Source: Pleuronectes platessa
Lineage: Eukaryota > Chordata > Actinopteri > Pleuronectiformes > Pleuronectidae
DNA length: 64,000 nt
Assembly (NCBI RefSeq): GCF_947347685.1
Contig: NC_070649.1
Location: 14,417,561-14,481,560, forward strand
Reading direction: 5' to 3'
Shown: positions 26,369 through 40,586 of the stretch, one piece after another
Layout of the letters: the number at the start of each line of letters is the position of its first letter
Numbering within the stretch: the stretch's first letter is position 1
Program-made: the position numbers and the translations under genes
The notes under the pieces: generated by a model
Seen by the model: the letters and a program-made list of their open reading frames with translations, nothing else
The model's database searches: none
Told to the model about the DNA's origin: nothing

Positions 26369-29300
26369 TGTGATGGACTGGTGATCCTCCCTTTGATGGA
26401 CTGGTGATCCTCCTTGTGATGGACTGGTGATCCTCCCTCTGATGGACTGGTGATCAGCCCTGTGATGGACTGGTGATCCTCCCTGTGATGGATTGGTGAT
26501 CCTCCCTGTGATGGACTGGTGATCCTCCCTGTGATGGACTGGTGATCAGCCCTGTGATGGACTGTTGATCCTCCCTGTGATGGACTGGTGATCCTCCCTC
26601 TGATGGACCGGTTATCAGCCCTATGATGGACTGGTGATCCTCCCTGTGATGGACTGGTGATCCTCCCTCTGATGGACCGGTTATCAGCCCTATGATGGAC
26701 TGGTGATCCTCCCTGTGATGGACTGGTGATCCTCCCTTTGATGGACTGGTGATCATCCCTTTGATGGACTGGTTATAGCCCCTTTGATGGACTGGTTATC
26801 AGCCATGTGATGGACTGGTGATCCTCCCTTTGATGGACTGGTGATCAGCCCTGTGATGGACTGGTGATCCTCCTTGTTATGGACTGGTGATGCTCCCTCT
26901 GATGGACTGGTGATCAGCCCTGTGATGGACTGGTGATCCTCCCTGTGCTGGATTGGTGATCCTCCTTGTTATGGACTGGTGATCCTCCCTCTGATGGACT
27001 GGTGATCAGCCCTGTGATGGACTGGTGATCCTCCCTGTGCTGGATTGGTGATCCTCCCTGTGATGGACTGGTGATCCTCCCTGTGATGGACTGGTGATCA
27101 GCACTGTGATGGACTGGTGATCCTCCCTTTGACGGACTGGTGATCCTCCCTTTGATGGGCTGGTTATCAGCCCTGTGATGGACGGTTGATCCTCCCTTTG
27201 ATGTACTGGTGATCATCCCTTTGATGGACTGGTTATAGCCCCTTTGATGGACTGGTTATCAGCCATGTGATGGACTGGTGATCCTCCCTTTGATGGACTG
27301 GTGATCAGCCCTGTGATGGAGGTGATCCTCCTTGTGATGGACTGGTGATCCTCCCTCTGATGGACTGGTGATCAGGCCTGTGATGGACTGGTGATCCTCC
27401 CTGTGATGGATTGGTGATCCTCCCTGTGATGGACTGGTGATCCTCCCTGTGATGGACTGGTGATCAGCCCTGTGATGGACTGGTGATCCTCCCTGTGATG
27501 GACTGGTGATCCTCCCTCTGATGGACTGGTGATCAGCCCTATGATGGACTGGTGATCCTCTCTGTGATGGACTGGTGATCCTCCCTTTGATGGACTGGTG
27601 ATGAGCCCTGTGATGGACTGTTAATCCTCCTTGTGATGGACTGGTGATCCTCCCTTTGATGGACTGGTGATCATCCCTGTGATGGACTGGTGATCCTCCC
27701 TGTGATGGATTGGTGATCCTCCCTGTGATGGACGGGTGATCCTCCCTGTGATGGACTGGTGATCCTTCCTGTGATGGACTGGTGATGAGCCCTGTGATGG
27801 ACTGGTGATCAGCCCTGTGTTGGACTGGTGATCCTCCCTGTGTTGGACTGGTGATCAGCCCTGTGTTGGACCGGTGATGAGCCCTGTGTTGGACTGGTGA
27901 TCCTCCCTTTGATGGACTGGTGATCCTCCCTTTGATGGGCTGGTTACCAGCCCTGTGATGGACTGGTGGTCCTCCCTTTGATGGACTGGTGATCCTCCCT
28001 TTGATGGACTGGTTATAGCCCCTGTGATGGACTGGTTATCAGCCATGTGATGGACTGGTGATCCTCCCTTTGATGGACTGGTGATCAGCCCTGTGATGGA
28101 CTGGTGATCCTCCCTGTGATGGACTGATGATCCTCCCTCTGATGGACTGGTGATCAGCCCTGTGATGGACTGGTGATCCTCCCTGTGATGGATTGGTGAT
28201 CCTCCCTTTGATGGACTGGTGATCAGCCCGGTGATGGACTGGTGATCCTCCTTGTGATGGACTGGTGATCCTCCCTGTGATGGATTGGTGATCCTCCCTG
28301 TGATGGACTGTTGATCCTCCCTGTGATGGACTGGTGATCCTCCCTCTGATGGACTGGTGATCCTCCCTGTGATGGACTGGTGATCCTTCCTGTGATGGAC
28401 TGGTGATGAGCCCTGTGATGGACTGGTGATGAGCCCTGTGATGGACTGGTGATCCTCCCTGTAATGAATTGGTGATCCTTCCTGTGATGGACTGGTGATG
28501 AGCCCTGTGATGGACTGGTGATCAGCCTTGTGTTGGACTGGTTAACAGACCTGTGATGGACTGGTGATCAGCCCTGTGATGGACTGGTGATCCTCCCTTT
28601 GACGGACTGGTGATCCTCCCTTTGATGGGCTGGTTATCAGCCCTGTGATGGACGGTTGATCCTCCCTTTGATGTACTGGTGATCATCCCTTTGATGGACT
28701 GGTTATAGTCCCTTTGATGGACTGGTTATCAGCCATGTGATGGACTGGTGATCCTCCCTTTGATGGACTGGTGATCAGCCCTGTGATGGAGGTGATCCTC
28801 CTTGTGATGGACTGGTGATCCTCCCTCTGATGGACTGGTGATCAGGCCTGTGATGGACTGGTGATCCTCCCTGTGATGGATTGGTGATCCTCCCTGTGAT
28901 GGACTGGTGATCCTCCCTGTGATGGACTGGTGATCAGCCCTGTGATGGACTGGTCATCCTCCCTGTGATGGACTGGTGATCCTCCCTCTGATGGACTGGT
29001 GATCAGCCCTCGATGGACTGGTGATCCTCCCTGTGATGGACTGATGATCCTCCCTCTGATGGACTGGTGATCAGCCCTGTGATGGACTGGTGATCCTCCC
29101 TGTGATGGATTGGTGATCCTTCCTTTGATGGACTGGTGATCAGCCCTGTGATGGACTGGTGATCCTCCTTGTGATGGACTGTTGATCCTCCCTGTGATGG
29201 ATTGGTGATCCTCCCTGTGATGGACTGTTGATCCTCCCTGTGATGGACTGGTGATCCTCCCTCTGATGGACTGGTGATCCTCCCTGTGATGGACTGGTGA

Positions 29301-29514
29301 TCCTTCCTGTGATGGACTGGTGATGAGCCCTGTGATCTACTGGTGATCAGAACTGTGTTGGACTGGTGATCAGCCCTGTGATGGACTGGTGATCCTCCCG
29401 GTGATGGAGTGGTGATCAGCTCTGTGTTGGACCGGTGATGAGCCCTGTGTTGGACTGGTTATCCTCCCTTTGATGGACAGGTGATCCTCCCTTTGATGGG
29501 CTGGTTACCAGCCC
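26369..29514. repeat. 3-kb HOR pair in U2, right copy (3,146 bp)
   Basis: It aligns to 10,757-13,902 at offset 15,612, with the GATCTACTGG marker at 29,337. It spans the start of super-HOR copy B, which shows that the 26,684-bp boundary chosen at the window edge is not a structural boundary. Confidence 0.82.
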
Positions 29515-30052
29515 TGTGATGGACTGGTGATTCTCCCTGTGATGGACTGGTGATCCTCCCTGTGATGGACTGGTGATCCTCCCTCTGATGGAATGGTGAT
29601 CAGCCCTATGATGGACTGGTGATCCTCTCTGTGATGGACTGGTGATCCTCCCTTTGATGGACTGGTGATCATCCCTTTGATGGACTGGTTATAACCCCTT
29701 CGATGGACTGGTTATCAGCCATGTGATGGATTGGTGATCCTCCCTTTTATGGACTGGTTTTCAGCCCTGTGATGGACTGGTGATCCTCCTTTTGATGGAC
29801 TGGGGATCCTCCCTCTGATGGACTGGTGATCAGCCCTGTGATGGACTGGTGATCCTCCCTTTGATGGACTGGTGATCAGCCCTGTGATGGACTGGTAATC
29901 CTCCTTGTGATGGACTGGTGATCCTCCCTCTGATGGACTGGTGATCAGCCCTGTGATGGACTGGTGATCCTCCCTGTGATGGATTGGTGATCCTCCCTGT
30001 GATGGACGGGTGATCCTCCCTGTGATGGACTGGTGATCCTTCCTGTGATGGA

Positions 30053-30083
30053 CTGGTGATGAGCTTACCAGCCCTGTGATGGA
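30053..30083. repeat. 31-bp hybrid monomer, second copy
   Basis: The same GATGAGC|TTACC junction as at 3,369-3,399, exactly 26,684 bp away. It is absent from U1, U3, U4 and U5, so it marks the U0 and U2 ends as one lineage. Confidence 0.88.
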
Positions 30084-33000
30084 CTGGTGATCCTCCCTTT
30101 GATGGACTGGTGATCCTCCCTTTGATGGACTGGTTATAGCCCCTGTGATGGACTGGTTATCAGCCATGTGATGGACTGGTGATCCTCCCTTTGATGGACT
30201 GGTGATCCTTCCTGTATTGGACTGGTGATCAGACCTGTGTTGGACTGGTGATCAGACCTGTGATGGACTGGTGATGAGCCCTGTGATGGACTGGTGATCA
30301 GCCTTGTGTTGGACTGGTTAACAGACCTGTGATGGACTGGTGATCAGCCCTGTGATGGACTGGTGATCCTCCCTTTGACGGACTGGTCATCCTCCCTTTG
30401 ATGGGCTGGTTATCAGCCCTGTGATGGACGGTTGATCCTCCCTTTGATGTACTGGTGATCATCCCTTTGATGGACTGGTTATAGCCCCTTTGATGGACTG
30501 GTGATCAGCCCTGTGATGGAGGTGATCCTCCTTGTGATGGACTGGTGATCCTCCCTCTGATGGACTGGTGATCAGCCATGTGATGGACTGGTGATCCTCC
30601 CTTTGATGGACTGGTGATCAGCCCTGTGATGGACTGGTAATCCTCCTTGTTATGGACTGGTGATCCTCCCTCTGATGGACTGGTGATCAGCCCTGTGATG
30701 GACTGGTGATCCTCCCTGTGCTGGATTGGTGATCCTCCTTGTTATGGACTGGTGATCCTCCCTCTGATGGACTGGTGATCAGCCCTGTGATGGACTGGTG
30801 ATCCTCCCTGTGCTGGATTGGTGATCCTCCCTGTGATGGACTGGTGATCCTCCCTGTGATGGACTGGTGATCAGCACTGTGATGGACTGGTGATCCTCCC
30901 TTTGACGGACTGGTGATCCTCCCTTTGATGGGCTGGTTATCAGCCCTGTGATGGACGGTTGATCCTCCCTTTGATGTACTGGTGATCATCCCTTTGATGG
31001 ACTGGTTATAGCCCCTTTGATGGACTGGTTATCAGCCATGTGATGGACTGGTGATCCTCCCTTTGATGGACTGGTGATCAGCCCTGTGATGGAGGTGATC
31101 CTCCTTGTGATGGACTGGTGATCCTCCCTCTGATGGACTGGTGATCAGGCCTGTGATGGACTGGTGATCCTCCCTGTGATGGATTGGTGATCCTCCCTGT
31201 GATGGACTGGTGATCCTCCCTGTGATGGACTGGTGATCAGCCATGTGATGGACTGGTGATCCTCCCTTTGATGGACTGGTGATCAGCCCTGTGATGGACT
31301 GGTGATCCTCCCTGTGATGGACTGATGATCCTCCCTCTGATGGACTGGTGATCAGCCCTGTGATGGACTGGTGATCCTCCCTGTGATGGATTGGTGATCC
31401 TCCCTTTGATGGACTGGTGATCAGCCCGGTGATGGACTGGTGATCCTCCTTGTGATGGACTGGTGATCCTCCCTGTGATGGATTGGTGATCCTCCCTGTG
31501 ATGGACTGTTGATCCTCCCTGTGATGGACTGGTGATCCTCCCTCTGATGGACTGGTGATCCTCCCTGTGATGGACTGGTGATCCTTCCTGTGATGGACTG
31601 GTGATGAGCCCTGTGATGGACTGGTGATGAGCCCTGTGATGGACTGGTGATCCTCCCTGTAATGAATTGGTGATCCTTCCTGTGATGGACTGGTGATGAG
31701 CCCTGTGATGGACTGGTGATCAGCCTTGTGTTGGACTGGTTAACAGACCTGTGATGGACTGGTGATCAGCCCTGTGATGGACTGGTGATCCTCCCTTTGA
31801 CGGACTGGTGATCCTCCCTTTGATGGGCTGGTTATCAGCCCTGTGATGGACGGTTGATCCTCCCTTTGATGTACTGGTGATCATCCCTTTGATGGACTGG
31901 TTATAGTCCCTTTGATGGACTGGTTATCAGCCATGTGATGGACTGGTGATCCTCCCTTTGATGGACTGGTGATCAGCCCTGTGATGGAGGTGATCCTCCT
32001 TGTGATGGACTGGTGATCCTCCCTCTGATGGACTGGTGATCAGGCCTGTGATGGACTGGTGATCCTCCCTGTGATGGATTGGTGATCCTCCCTGTGATGG
32101 ACTGGTGATCCTCCCTGTGATGGACTGGTGATCAGCCCTGTGATGGACTGGTCATCCTCCCTGTGATGGACTGGTGATCCTCCCTCTGATGGACTGGTGA
32201 TCAGCCCTCGATGGACTGGTGATCCTCCCTGTGATGGACTGATGATCCTCCCTCTGATGGACTGGTGATCAGCCCTGTGATGGACTGGTGATCCTCCTTG
32301 TGATGGACTGGTGATCCTCCCTGTGATGGATTGGTGATCCTCCCTGTGATGGACTGTTGATCCTCCCTGTGATGGACTGGTGATCCTCCCTCTGATGGAC
32401 TGGTGATCCTCCCTGTGATGGACTGGTGATCCTTCCTGTGATGGACTGGTGATGAGCCCTGTGATGGACTGGTGATGAGCCCTGTGATGGACTGGTGATC
32501 CTCCCTGTAATGAATTGGTGATCCTTCCTGTGATGGACTGGTGATGAGCCCTGTGATGGACTGGTGATCAGCCTTGTGTTGGACTGGTTAACAGACCTGT
32601 GATGGACTGGTGATCAGCCATGTGATGGACTGGTGATCCTCCCTTTGATGGACTGGTGATCAGCCCTGTGATGGAGGTGATCCTCCTTGTGATGGACTGG
32701 TGATCCTCCCTCTGATGGACTGGTGATCAGGCCTGTGATGGACTGGTGATCCTCCCTGTGATGGATTGGTGATCCTCCCTCTGATGGACTGGTGATCAGG
32801 CCTGTGATGGACTGGTGATCCTCCCTGTGATGGATTGGTGATCCTCCCTGTGATGGACTGGTGATCCTCCCTGTGATGGACTGGTGATCAGCCCTGTGAT
32901 GGACTGGTCATCCTCCCTGTGATGGACTGGTGATCCTCCCTCTGATGGACTGGTGATCAGCCCTCGATGGACTGGTGATCCTCCCTGTGATGGACTGATG

Positions 33001-34454
33001 ATCCTCCCTCTGATGGACTGGTGATCAGCCCTGTGATGGACTGGTGATCAGCCCTGTGATGGACTGGTCATCCTCCCTGTGATGGACTGGTGATCCTCCC
33101 TCTGATGGACTGGTGATCAGCCCTCGATGGACTGGTGATCCTCCCTGTGATGGACTGGTGATCCTCCCTCTGATGGACTGGTGATCCTCCCTTTGATGGA
33201 CTGGTGATCAGCCCTGTGATGGACTGGTGATCCTCCCTGTGATGGACTGGTGATCAGCCCTGTGATGGACTGGTGATCCTCCCTCTGATGGACTGGTGAT
33301 CAGCCCTGTGATGGACTGGTGATCCTTCCTGTATTGGACTGGTGATCAGACCTGTGTTGGACTGGTGATCAGACCTGTGATGGACTGGTGATGAGCCCTG
33401 TGATGGACTGGTGATCAGCCCTGTGTTGGACTGGTGATCAGACCTGTGATGGACTGGTGATGAGCCCTGTGATGGACTGGTGATCCTCCCTGTAATGAAA
33501 TGGTGATCCTTCCTGTGATGGACTGGTGATGAGCCCTGTGGTGGACTGGTTAACAGACCTGTGATGGACTGGTGATCAGCCCTGTGATGGACTGGTGATC
33601 CTCCCTTTGACGGACTGGTGATCCTCCCTTTGATGGGCTGGTTATCAGCCCTGTGATGGACGGGTGATCCTCCCTTTGATGTACTGGTGATCATCCCTTT
33701 GATGGACTGGTTATAGCCCCTTTGATGATCTGGTTATCAGCCATGTGATGGACTGGTGATCCTCCCTTTGATGGACTGGTGATCAGCCCTGTGATGGAGG
33801 TGATCCTCCTTGTGATGGACTGGTGATCCTCCCTCTGATGGACTGGTGATCAGGCCTGTGATGGACTGGTGATCCTCCCTGTGATGGATTGGTGATCCTC
33901 CCTGTGATGGACTGGTGATCCTCCCTGTGATGGACTGGTGATCAGCCCTGTGATGGACTGGTGATCCTCCCTGTGATGGACTGGTGATCCTCCCTCTGAT
34001 GGACTGGTGATCCTCCCTTTGATGGGCTGGTTACCAGCCCTGTGATGGACTGGTGATCCTCCCTTTGATGGACTGGTGATCCTCCCTTTGATGGACTGGT
34101 TATAGCCCCTGTGATGGACTGGTTATCAGCCATGTGATGGACTGGTGATCCTCCCATTGATGGACTGGTGATCAGCCCATCGATGGACTGGTGATCCTCC
34201 CGGTGATGGACTGGTGATCAGCCCTGTGTTAGACTGGTGATCCTCTCTGTGTTGGACTGGTGATCAGCCCTGTGTTGGACCGGTGATGAGCCCTGTGTTG
34301 GACTGGTGATCCTCCCTTTGATGGACTGGTGATCCTCCCTTTGATGTGCTGGTTATCAGCCCTGTGATGGACTGGTGATCCTCCCTTTGATGGACTGGTG
34401 ATCCTCCCTTTGATGGACTGGTTATAGCCCCTTTGATGGACTGGTTATCAGCCA

Positions 34455-37440
34455 TGTGATGGACTGGTGATCCTCCCTTTGATGGACTGGTGATCCTCCT
34501 TGTGATGGACTGGTGATCCTCCCTCTGATGGACTGGTGATCAGCCCTGTGATGGACTGGTGATCCTCCCTGTGATGGATTGGTGATCCTCCCTGTGATGG
34601 ACTGGTGATCCTCCCTGTGATGGACTGGTGATCAGCCCTGTGATGGACTGTTGATCCTCCCTGTGATGGACTGGTGATCCTCCCTCTGATGGACCGGTTA
34701 TCAGCCCTATGATGGACTGGTGATCCTCCCTGTGATGGACTGGTGATCCTCCCTCTGATGGACCGGTTATCAGCCCTATGATGGACTGGTGATCCTCCCT
34801 GTGATGGACTGGTGATCCTCCCTTTGATGGACTGGTGATCATCCCTTTGATGGACTGGTTATAGCCCCTTTGATGGACTGGTTATCAGCCATGTGATGGA
34901 CTGGTGATCCTCCCTTTGATGGACTGGTGATCAGCCCTGTGATGGACTGGTGATCCTCCTTGTTATGGACTGGTGATGCTCCCTCTGATGGACTGGTGAT
35001 CAGCCCTGTGATGGACTGGTGATCCTCCCTGTGCTGGATTGGTGATCCTCCTTGTTATGGACTGGTGATCCTCCCTCTGATGGACTGGTGATCAGCCCTG
35101 TGATGGACTGGTGATCCTCCCTGTGCTGGATTGGTGATCCTCCCTGTGATGGACTGGTGATCCTCCCTGTGATGGACTGGTGATCAGCACTGTGATGGAC
35201 TGGTGATCCTCCCTTTGACGGACTGGTGATCCTCCCTTTGATGGGCTGGTTATCAGCCCTGTGATGGACGGTTGATCCTCCCTTTGATGTACTGGTGATC
35301 ATCCCTTTGATGGACTGGTTATCAGCCATGTGATGGACTGGTGATCCTCCCTTTGATGGACTGGTGATCAGCCCTGTGATGGAGGTGATCCTCCTTGTGA
35401 TGGACTGGTGATCCTCCCTCTGATGGACTGGTGATCAGGCCTGTGATGGACTGGTGATCCTCCCTGTGATGGATTGGTGATCCTCCCTGTGATGGACTGG
35501 TGATCCTCCCTGTGATGGACTGGTGATCAGCCCTGTGATGGACTGGTGATCCTCCCTGTGATGGACTGGTGATCCTCCCTCTGATGGACTGGTGATCAGC
35601 CCTATGATGGACTGGTGATCCTCTCTGTGATGGACTGGTGATCCTCCCTTTGATGGACTGGTGATGAGCCCTGTGATGGACTGGTAATCCTCCTTGTGAT
35701 GGACTGGTGATCCTCCCTTTGATGGACTGGTGATCATCCCTGTGATGGACTGGTGATCCTCCCTGTGATGGATTGGTGATCCTCCCTGTGATGGACGGGT
35801 GATCCTCCCTGTGATGGACTGGTGATCCTTCCTGTGATGGACTGGTGATGAGCCCTGTGATGGACTGGTGATCAGCCCTGTGTTGGACTGGTGATCCTCC
35901 CTGTGTTGGACTGGTGATCAGCCCTGTGTTGGACCGGTGATGAGCCCTGTGTTGGACTGGTGATCCTCCCTTTGATGGACTGGTGATCCTCCCTTTGATG
36001 GGCTGGTTACCAGCCCTGTGATGGACTGGTGGTCCTCCCTTTGATGGACTGGTGATCCTCCCTTTGATGGACTGGTTATAGCCCCTGTGATGGACTGGTT
36101 ATCAGCCATGTGATGGACTGGTGATCCTCCCTTTGATGGACTGGTGATCAGCCCTGTGATGGACTGGTGATCCTCCCTGTGATGGACTGATGATCCTCCC
36201 TCTGATGGACTGGTGATCAGCCCTGTGATGGACTGGTGATCCTCCCTGTGATGGATTGGTGATCCTCCCTTTGATGGACTGGTGATCAGCCCGGTGATGG
36301 ACTGGTGATCCTCCTTGTGATGGACTGGTGATCCTCCCTGTGATGGATTGGTGATCCTCCCTGTGATGGACTGTTGATCCTCCCTGTGATGGACTGGTGA
36401 TCCTCCCTCTGATGGACTGGTGATCCTCCCTGTGATGGACTGGTGATCCTTCCTGTGATGGACTGGTGATGAGCCCTGTGATGGACTGGTGATGAGCCCT
36501 GTGATGGACTGGTGATCCTCCCTGTAATGAATTGGTGATCCTTCCTGTGATGGACTGGTGATGAGCCCTGTGATGGACTGGTGATCAGCCTTGTGTTGGA
36601 CTGGTTAACAGACCTGTGATGGACTGGTGATCAGCCCTGTGATGGACTGGTGATCCTCCCTTTGACGGACTGGTGATCCTCCCTTTGATGGGCTGGTTAT
36701 CAGCCCTGTGATGGACGGTTGATCCTCCCTTTGATGTACTGGTGATCATCCCTTTGATGGACTGGTTATAGTCCCTTTGATGGACTGGTTATCAGCCATG
36801 TGATGGACTGGTGATCCTCCCTTTGATGGACTGGTGATCAGCCCTGTGATGGAGGTGATCCTCCTTGTGATGGACTGGTGATCCTCCCTCTGATGGACTG
36901 GTGATCAGGCCTGTGATGGACTGGTGATCCTCCCTGTGATGGATTGGTGATCCTCCCTGTGATGGACTGGTGATCCTCCCTGTGATGGACTGGTGATCAG
37001 CCCTGTGATGGACTGGTGATCCTCCCTGTGATGGATTGGTGATCCTTCCTTTGATGGACTGGTGATCAGCCCTGTGATGGACTGGTGATCCTCCTTGTGA
37101 TGGACTGTTGATCCTCCCTGTGATGGATTGGTGATCCTCCCTGTGATGGACTGTTGATCCTCCCTGTGATGGACTGGTGATCCTCCCTCTGATGGACTGG
37201 TGATCCTCCCTGTGATGGACTGGTGATCCTTCCTGTGATGGACTGGTGATGAGCCCTGTGATCTACTGGTGATCAGAACTGTGTTGGACTGGTGATCAGC
37301 CCTGTGATGGACTGGTGATCCTCCCGGTGATGGACTGGTGATCAGCTCTGTGTTGGACCGGTGATGAGCCCTGTGTTGGACTGGTTATCCTCCCTTTGAT
37401 GGACAGGTGATCCTCCCTTTGATGGGCTGGTTACCAGCCC
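34455..37440. repeat. 3-kb HOR pair in U3, left copy (2,986 bp)
   Basis: This is the exact positional counterpart of 7,771-10,756 at offset 26,684. It also lacks the 23-bp monomer near 35,319, as U1 does. Confidence 0.85.
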
Positions 37441-40400
37441 TGTGATGGACTGGTGATCCTCCCTTTGATGGACTGGTGATCCTCCTTGTGATGGACTGGT
37501 GATCCTCCCTCTGATGGACTGGTGATCAGCCCTGTGATGGACTGGTGATCCTCCCTGTGATGGATTGGTGATCCTCCCTGTGATGGACTGGTGATCCTCC
37601 CTGTGATGGACTGGTGATCAGCCCTGTGATGGACTGTTGATCCTCCCTGTGATGGACTGGTGATCCTCCCTCTGATGGACCGGTTATCAGCCCTATGATG
37701 GACTGGTGATCCTCCCTGTGATGGACTGGTGATCCTCCCTCTGATGGACCGGTTATCAGCCCTATGATGGACTGGTGATCCTCCCTGTGATGGACTGGTG
37801 ATCCTCCCTTTGATGGACTGGTGATCATCCCTTTGATGGACTGGTTATAGCCCCTTTGATGGACTGGTTATCAGCCATGTGATGGACTGGTGATCCTCCC
37901 TTTGATGGACTGGTGATCAGCCCTGTGATGGACTGGTGATCCTCCTTGTTATGGACTGGTGATGCTCCCTCTGATGGACTGGTGATCAGCCCTGTGATGG
38001 ACTGGTGATCCTCCCTGTGCTGGATTGGTGATCCTCCTTGTTATGGACTGGTGATCCTCCCTCTGATGGACTGGTGATCAGCCCTGTGATGGACTGGTGA
38101 TCCTCCCTGTGCTGGATTGGTGATCCTCCCTGTGATGGACTGGTGATCCTCCCTGTGATGGACTGGTGATCAGCACTGTGATGGACTGGTGATCCTCCCT
38201 TTGACGGACTGGTGATCCTCCCTTTGATGGGCTGGTTATCAGCCCTGTGATGGACGGTTGATCCTCCCTTTGATGTACTGGTGATCATCCCTTTGATGGA
38301 CTGGTTATAGCCCCTTTGATGGACTGGTTATCAGCCATGTGATGGACTGGTGATCCTCCCTTTGATGGACTGGTGATCAGCCCTGTGATGGAGGTGATCC
38401 TCCTTGTGATGGACTGGTGATCCTCCCTCTGATGGACTGGTGATCAGGCCTGTGATGGACTGGTGATCCTCCCTGTGATGGATTGGTGATCCTCCCTGTG
38501 ATGGACTGGTGATCCTCCCTGTGATGGACTGGTGATCAGCCCTGTGATGGACTGGTGATCCTCCCTGTGATGGACTGGTGATCCTCCCTCTGATGGACTG
38601 GTGATCAGCCCTATGATGGACTGGTGATCCTCTCTGTGATGGACTGGTGATCCTCCCTTTGATGGACTGGTGATGAGCCCTGTGATGGACTGTTAATCCT
38701 CCTTGTGATGGACTGGTGATCCTCCCTTTGATGGACTGGTGATCATCCCTGTGATGGACTGGTGATCCTCCCTGTGATGGATTGGTGATCCTCCCTGTGA
38801 TGGACGGGTGATCCTCCCTGTGATGGACTGGTGATCCTTCCTGTGATGGACTGGTGATGAGCCCTGTGATGGACTGGTGATCAGCCCTGTGTTGGACTGG
38901 TGATCCTCCCTGTGTTGGACTGGTGATCAGCCCTGTGTTGGACCGGTGATGAGCCCTGTGTTGGACTGGTGATCCTCCCTTTGATGGACTGGTGATCCTC
39001 CCTTTGATGGGCTGGTTACCAGCCCTGTGATGGACTGGTGGTCCTCCCTTTGATGGACTGGTGATCCTCCCTTTGATGGACTGGTTATAGCCCCTGTGAT
39101 GGACTGGTTATCAGCCATGTGATGGACTGGTGATCCTCCCTTTGATGGACTGGTGATCAGCCCTGTGATGGACTGGTGATCCTCCCTGTGATGGACTGAT
39201 GATCCTCCCTCTGATGGACTGGTGATCAGCCCTGTGATGGACTGGTGATCCTCCCTGTGATGGATTGGTGATCCTCCCTTTGATGGACTGGTGATCAGCC
39301 CGGTGATGGACTGGTGATCCTCCTTGTGATGGACTGGTGATCCTCCCTGTGATGGATTGGTGATCCTCCCTGTGATGGACTGTTGATCCTCCCTGTGATG
39401 GACTGGTGATCCTCCCTCTGATGGACTGGTGATCCTCCCTGTGATGGACTGGTGATCCTTCCTGTGATGGACTGGTGATGAGCCCTGTGATGGACTGGTG
39501 ATGAGCCCTGTGATGGACTGGTGATCCTCCCTGTAATGAATTGGTGATCCTTCCTGTGATGGACTGGTGATGAGCCCTGTGATGGACTGGTGATCAGCCT
39601 TGTGTTGGACTGGTTAACAGACCTGTGATGGACTGGTGATCAGCCCTGTGATGGACTGGTGATCCTCCCTTTGACGGACTGGTGATCCTCCCTTTGATGG
39701 GCTGGTTATCAGCCCTGTGATGGACGGTTGATCCTCCCTTTGATGTACTGGTGATCATCCCTTTGATGGACTGGTTATAGTCCCTTTGATGGACTGGTTA
39801 TCAGCCATGTGATGGACTGGTGATCCTCCCTTTGATGGACTGGTGATCAGCCCTGTGATGGAGGTGATCCTCCTTGTGATGGACTGGTGATCCTCCCTCT
39901 GATGGACTGGTGATCAGGCCTGTGATGGACTGGTGATCCTCCCTGTGATGGATTGGTGATCCTCCCTGTGATGGACTGGTGATCCTCCCTGTGATGGACT
40001 GGTGATCAGCCCTGTGATGGACTGGTCATCCTCCCTGTGATGGACTGGTGATCCTCCCTCTGATGGACTGATGATCAGCCCTCGATGGACTGGTGATCCT
40101 CCCTGTGATGGACTGATGATCCTCCCTCTGATGGACTGGTGATCAGCCCTGTGATGGACTGGTGATCCTCCCTGTGATGGATTGGTGATCCTTCCTTTGA
40201 TGGACTGGTGATCAGCCCTGTGATGGACTGGTGATCCTCCTTGTGATGGACTGTTGATCCTCCCTGTGATGGATTGGTGATCCTCCCTGTGATGGACTGT
40301 TGATCCTCCCTGTGATGGACTGGTGATCCTCCCTCTGATGGACTGGTGATCCTCCCTGTGATGGACTGGTGATCCTTCCTGTGATGGACTGGTGATGAGC

Positions 40401-40586
40401 CCTGTGATCTACTGGTGATCAGAACTGTGTTGGACTGGTGATCAGCCCTGTGATGGACTGGTGATCCTCCCGGTGATGGACTGGTGATCAGCTCTGTGTT
40501 GGACCGGTGATGAGCCCTGTGTTGGACTGGTTATCCTCCCTTTGATGGACAGGTGATCCTCCCTTTGATGGGCTGGTTACCAGCCC
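37441..40586. repeat. 3-kb HOR pair in U3, right copy (3,146 bp)
   Basis: This is the counterpart of 10,757-13,902 at offset 26,684. It retains the rare GATGATCAGCCCTCG combination near 40,070 that other copies of this cassette do not share. Confidence 0.85.

Larger units (their letters stand above)
1..26684. repeat. Super-HOR copy A, 26,684-bp period (1,162 monomers)
   Basis: This is the first copy of a very long period. Position 1 onward reads identically to 26,685 onward, and the same offset holds for every landmark up to 21,750. The length check closes: fifty bases are lost through 21- and 22-bp monomers and eight gained at the 31-bp monomer, giving 1,162 monomers. The terminal part 21,751-26,684 is not represented in copy B but reappears at 59,388 to the window end. 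Confidence 0.9.
16056..30686. repeat. HOR block U2, 14,631 bp = 637 monomers, internally rearranged
   Basis: Positions 16,056-21,750 follow U1 at offset 12,053, with a 69-bp (three-monomer) loss near 21,398. Within 21,741-21,750 the array jumps back to sequence equivalent to 18,205, creating a 3.5-kb tandem duplication. From there it follows U1 again at offset 15,589, then 15,612 after a 23-bp indel near 24,220. The out-of-register 31-bp monomer lies at 30,053-30,083, with the same loss of about 1,004 bp seen in U0. Length bookkeeping closes: eleven 21-bp units, six 22-bp units and one 31-bp unit give 637 monomers. No gene is present. Confidence 0.9.
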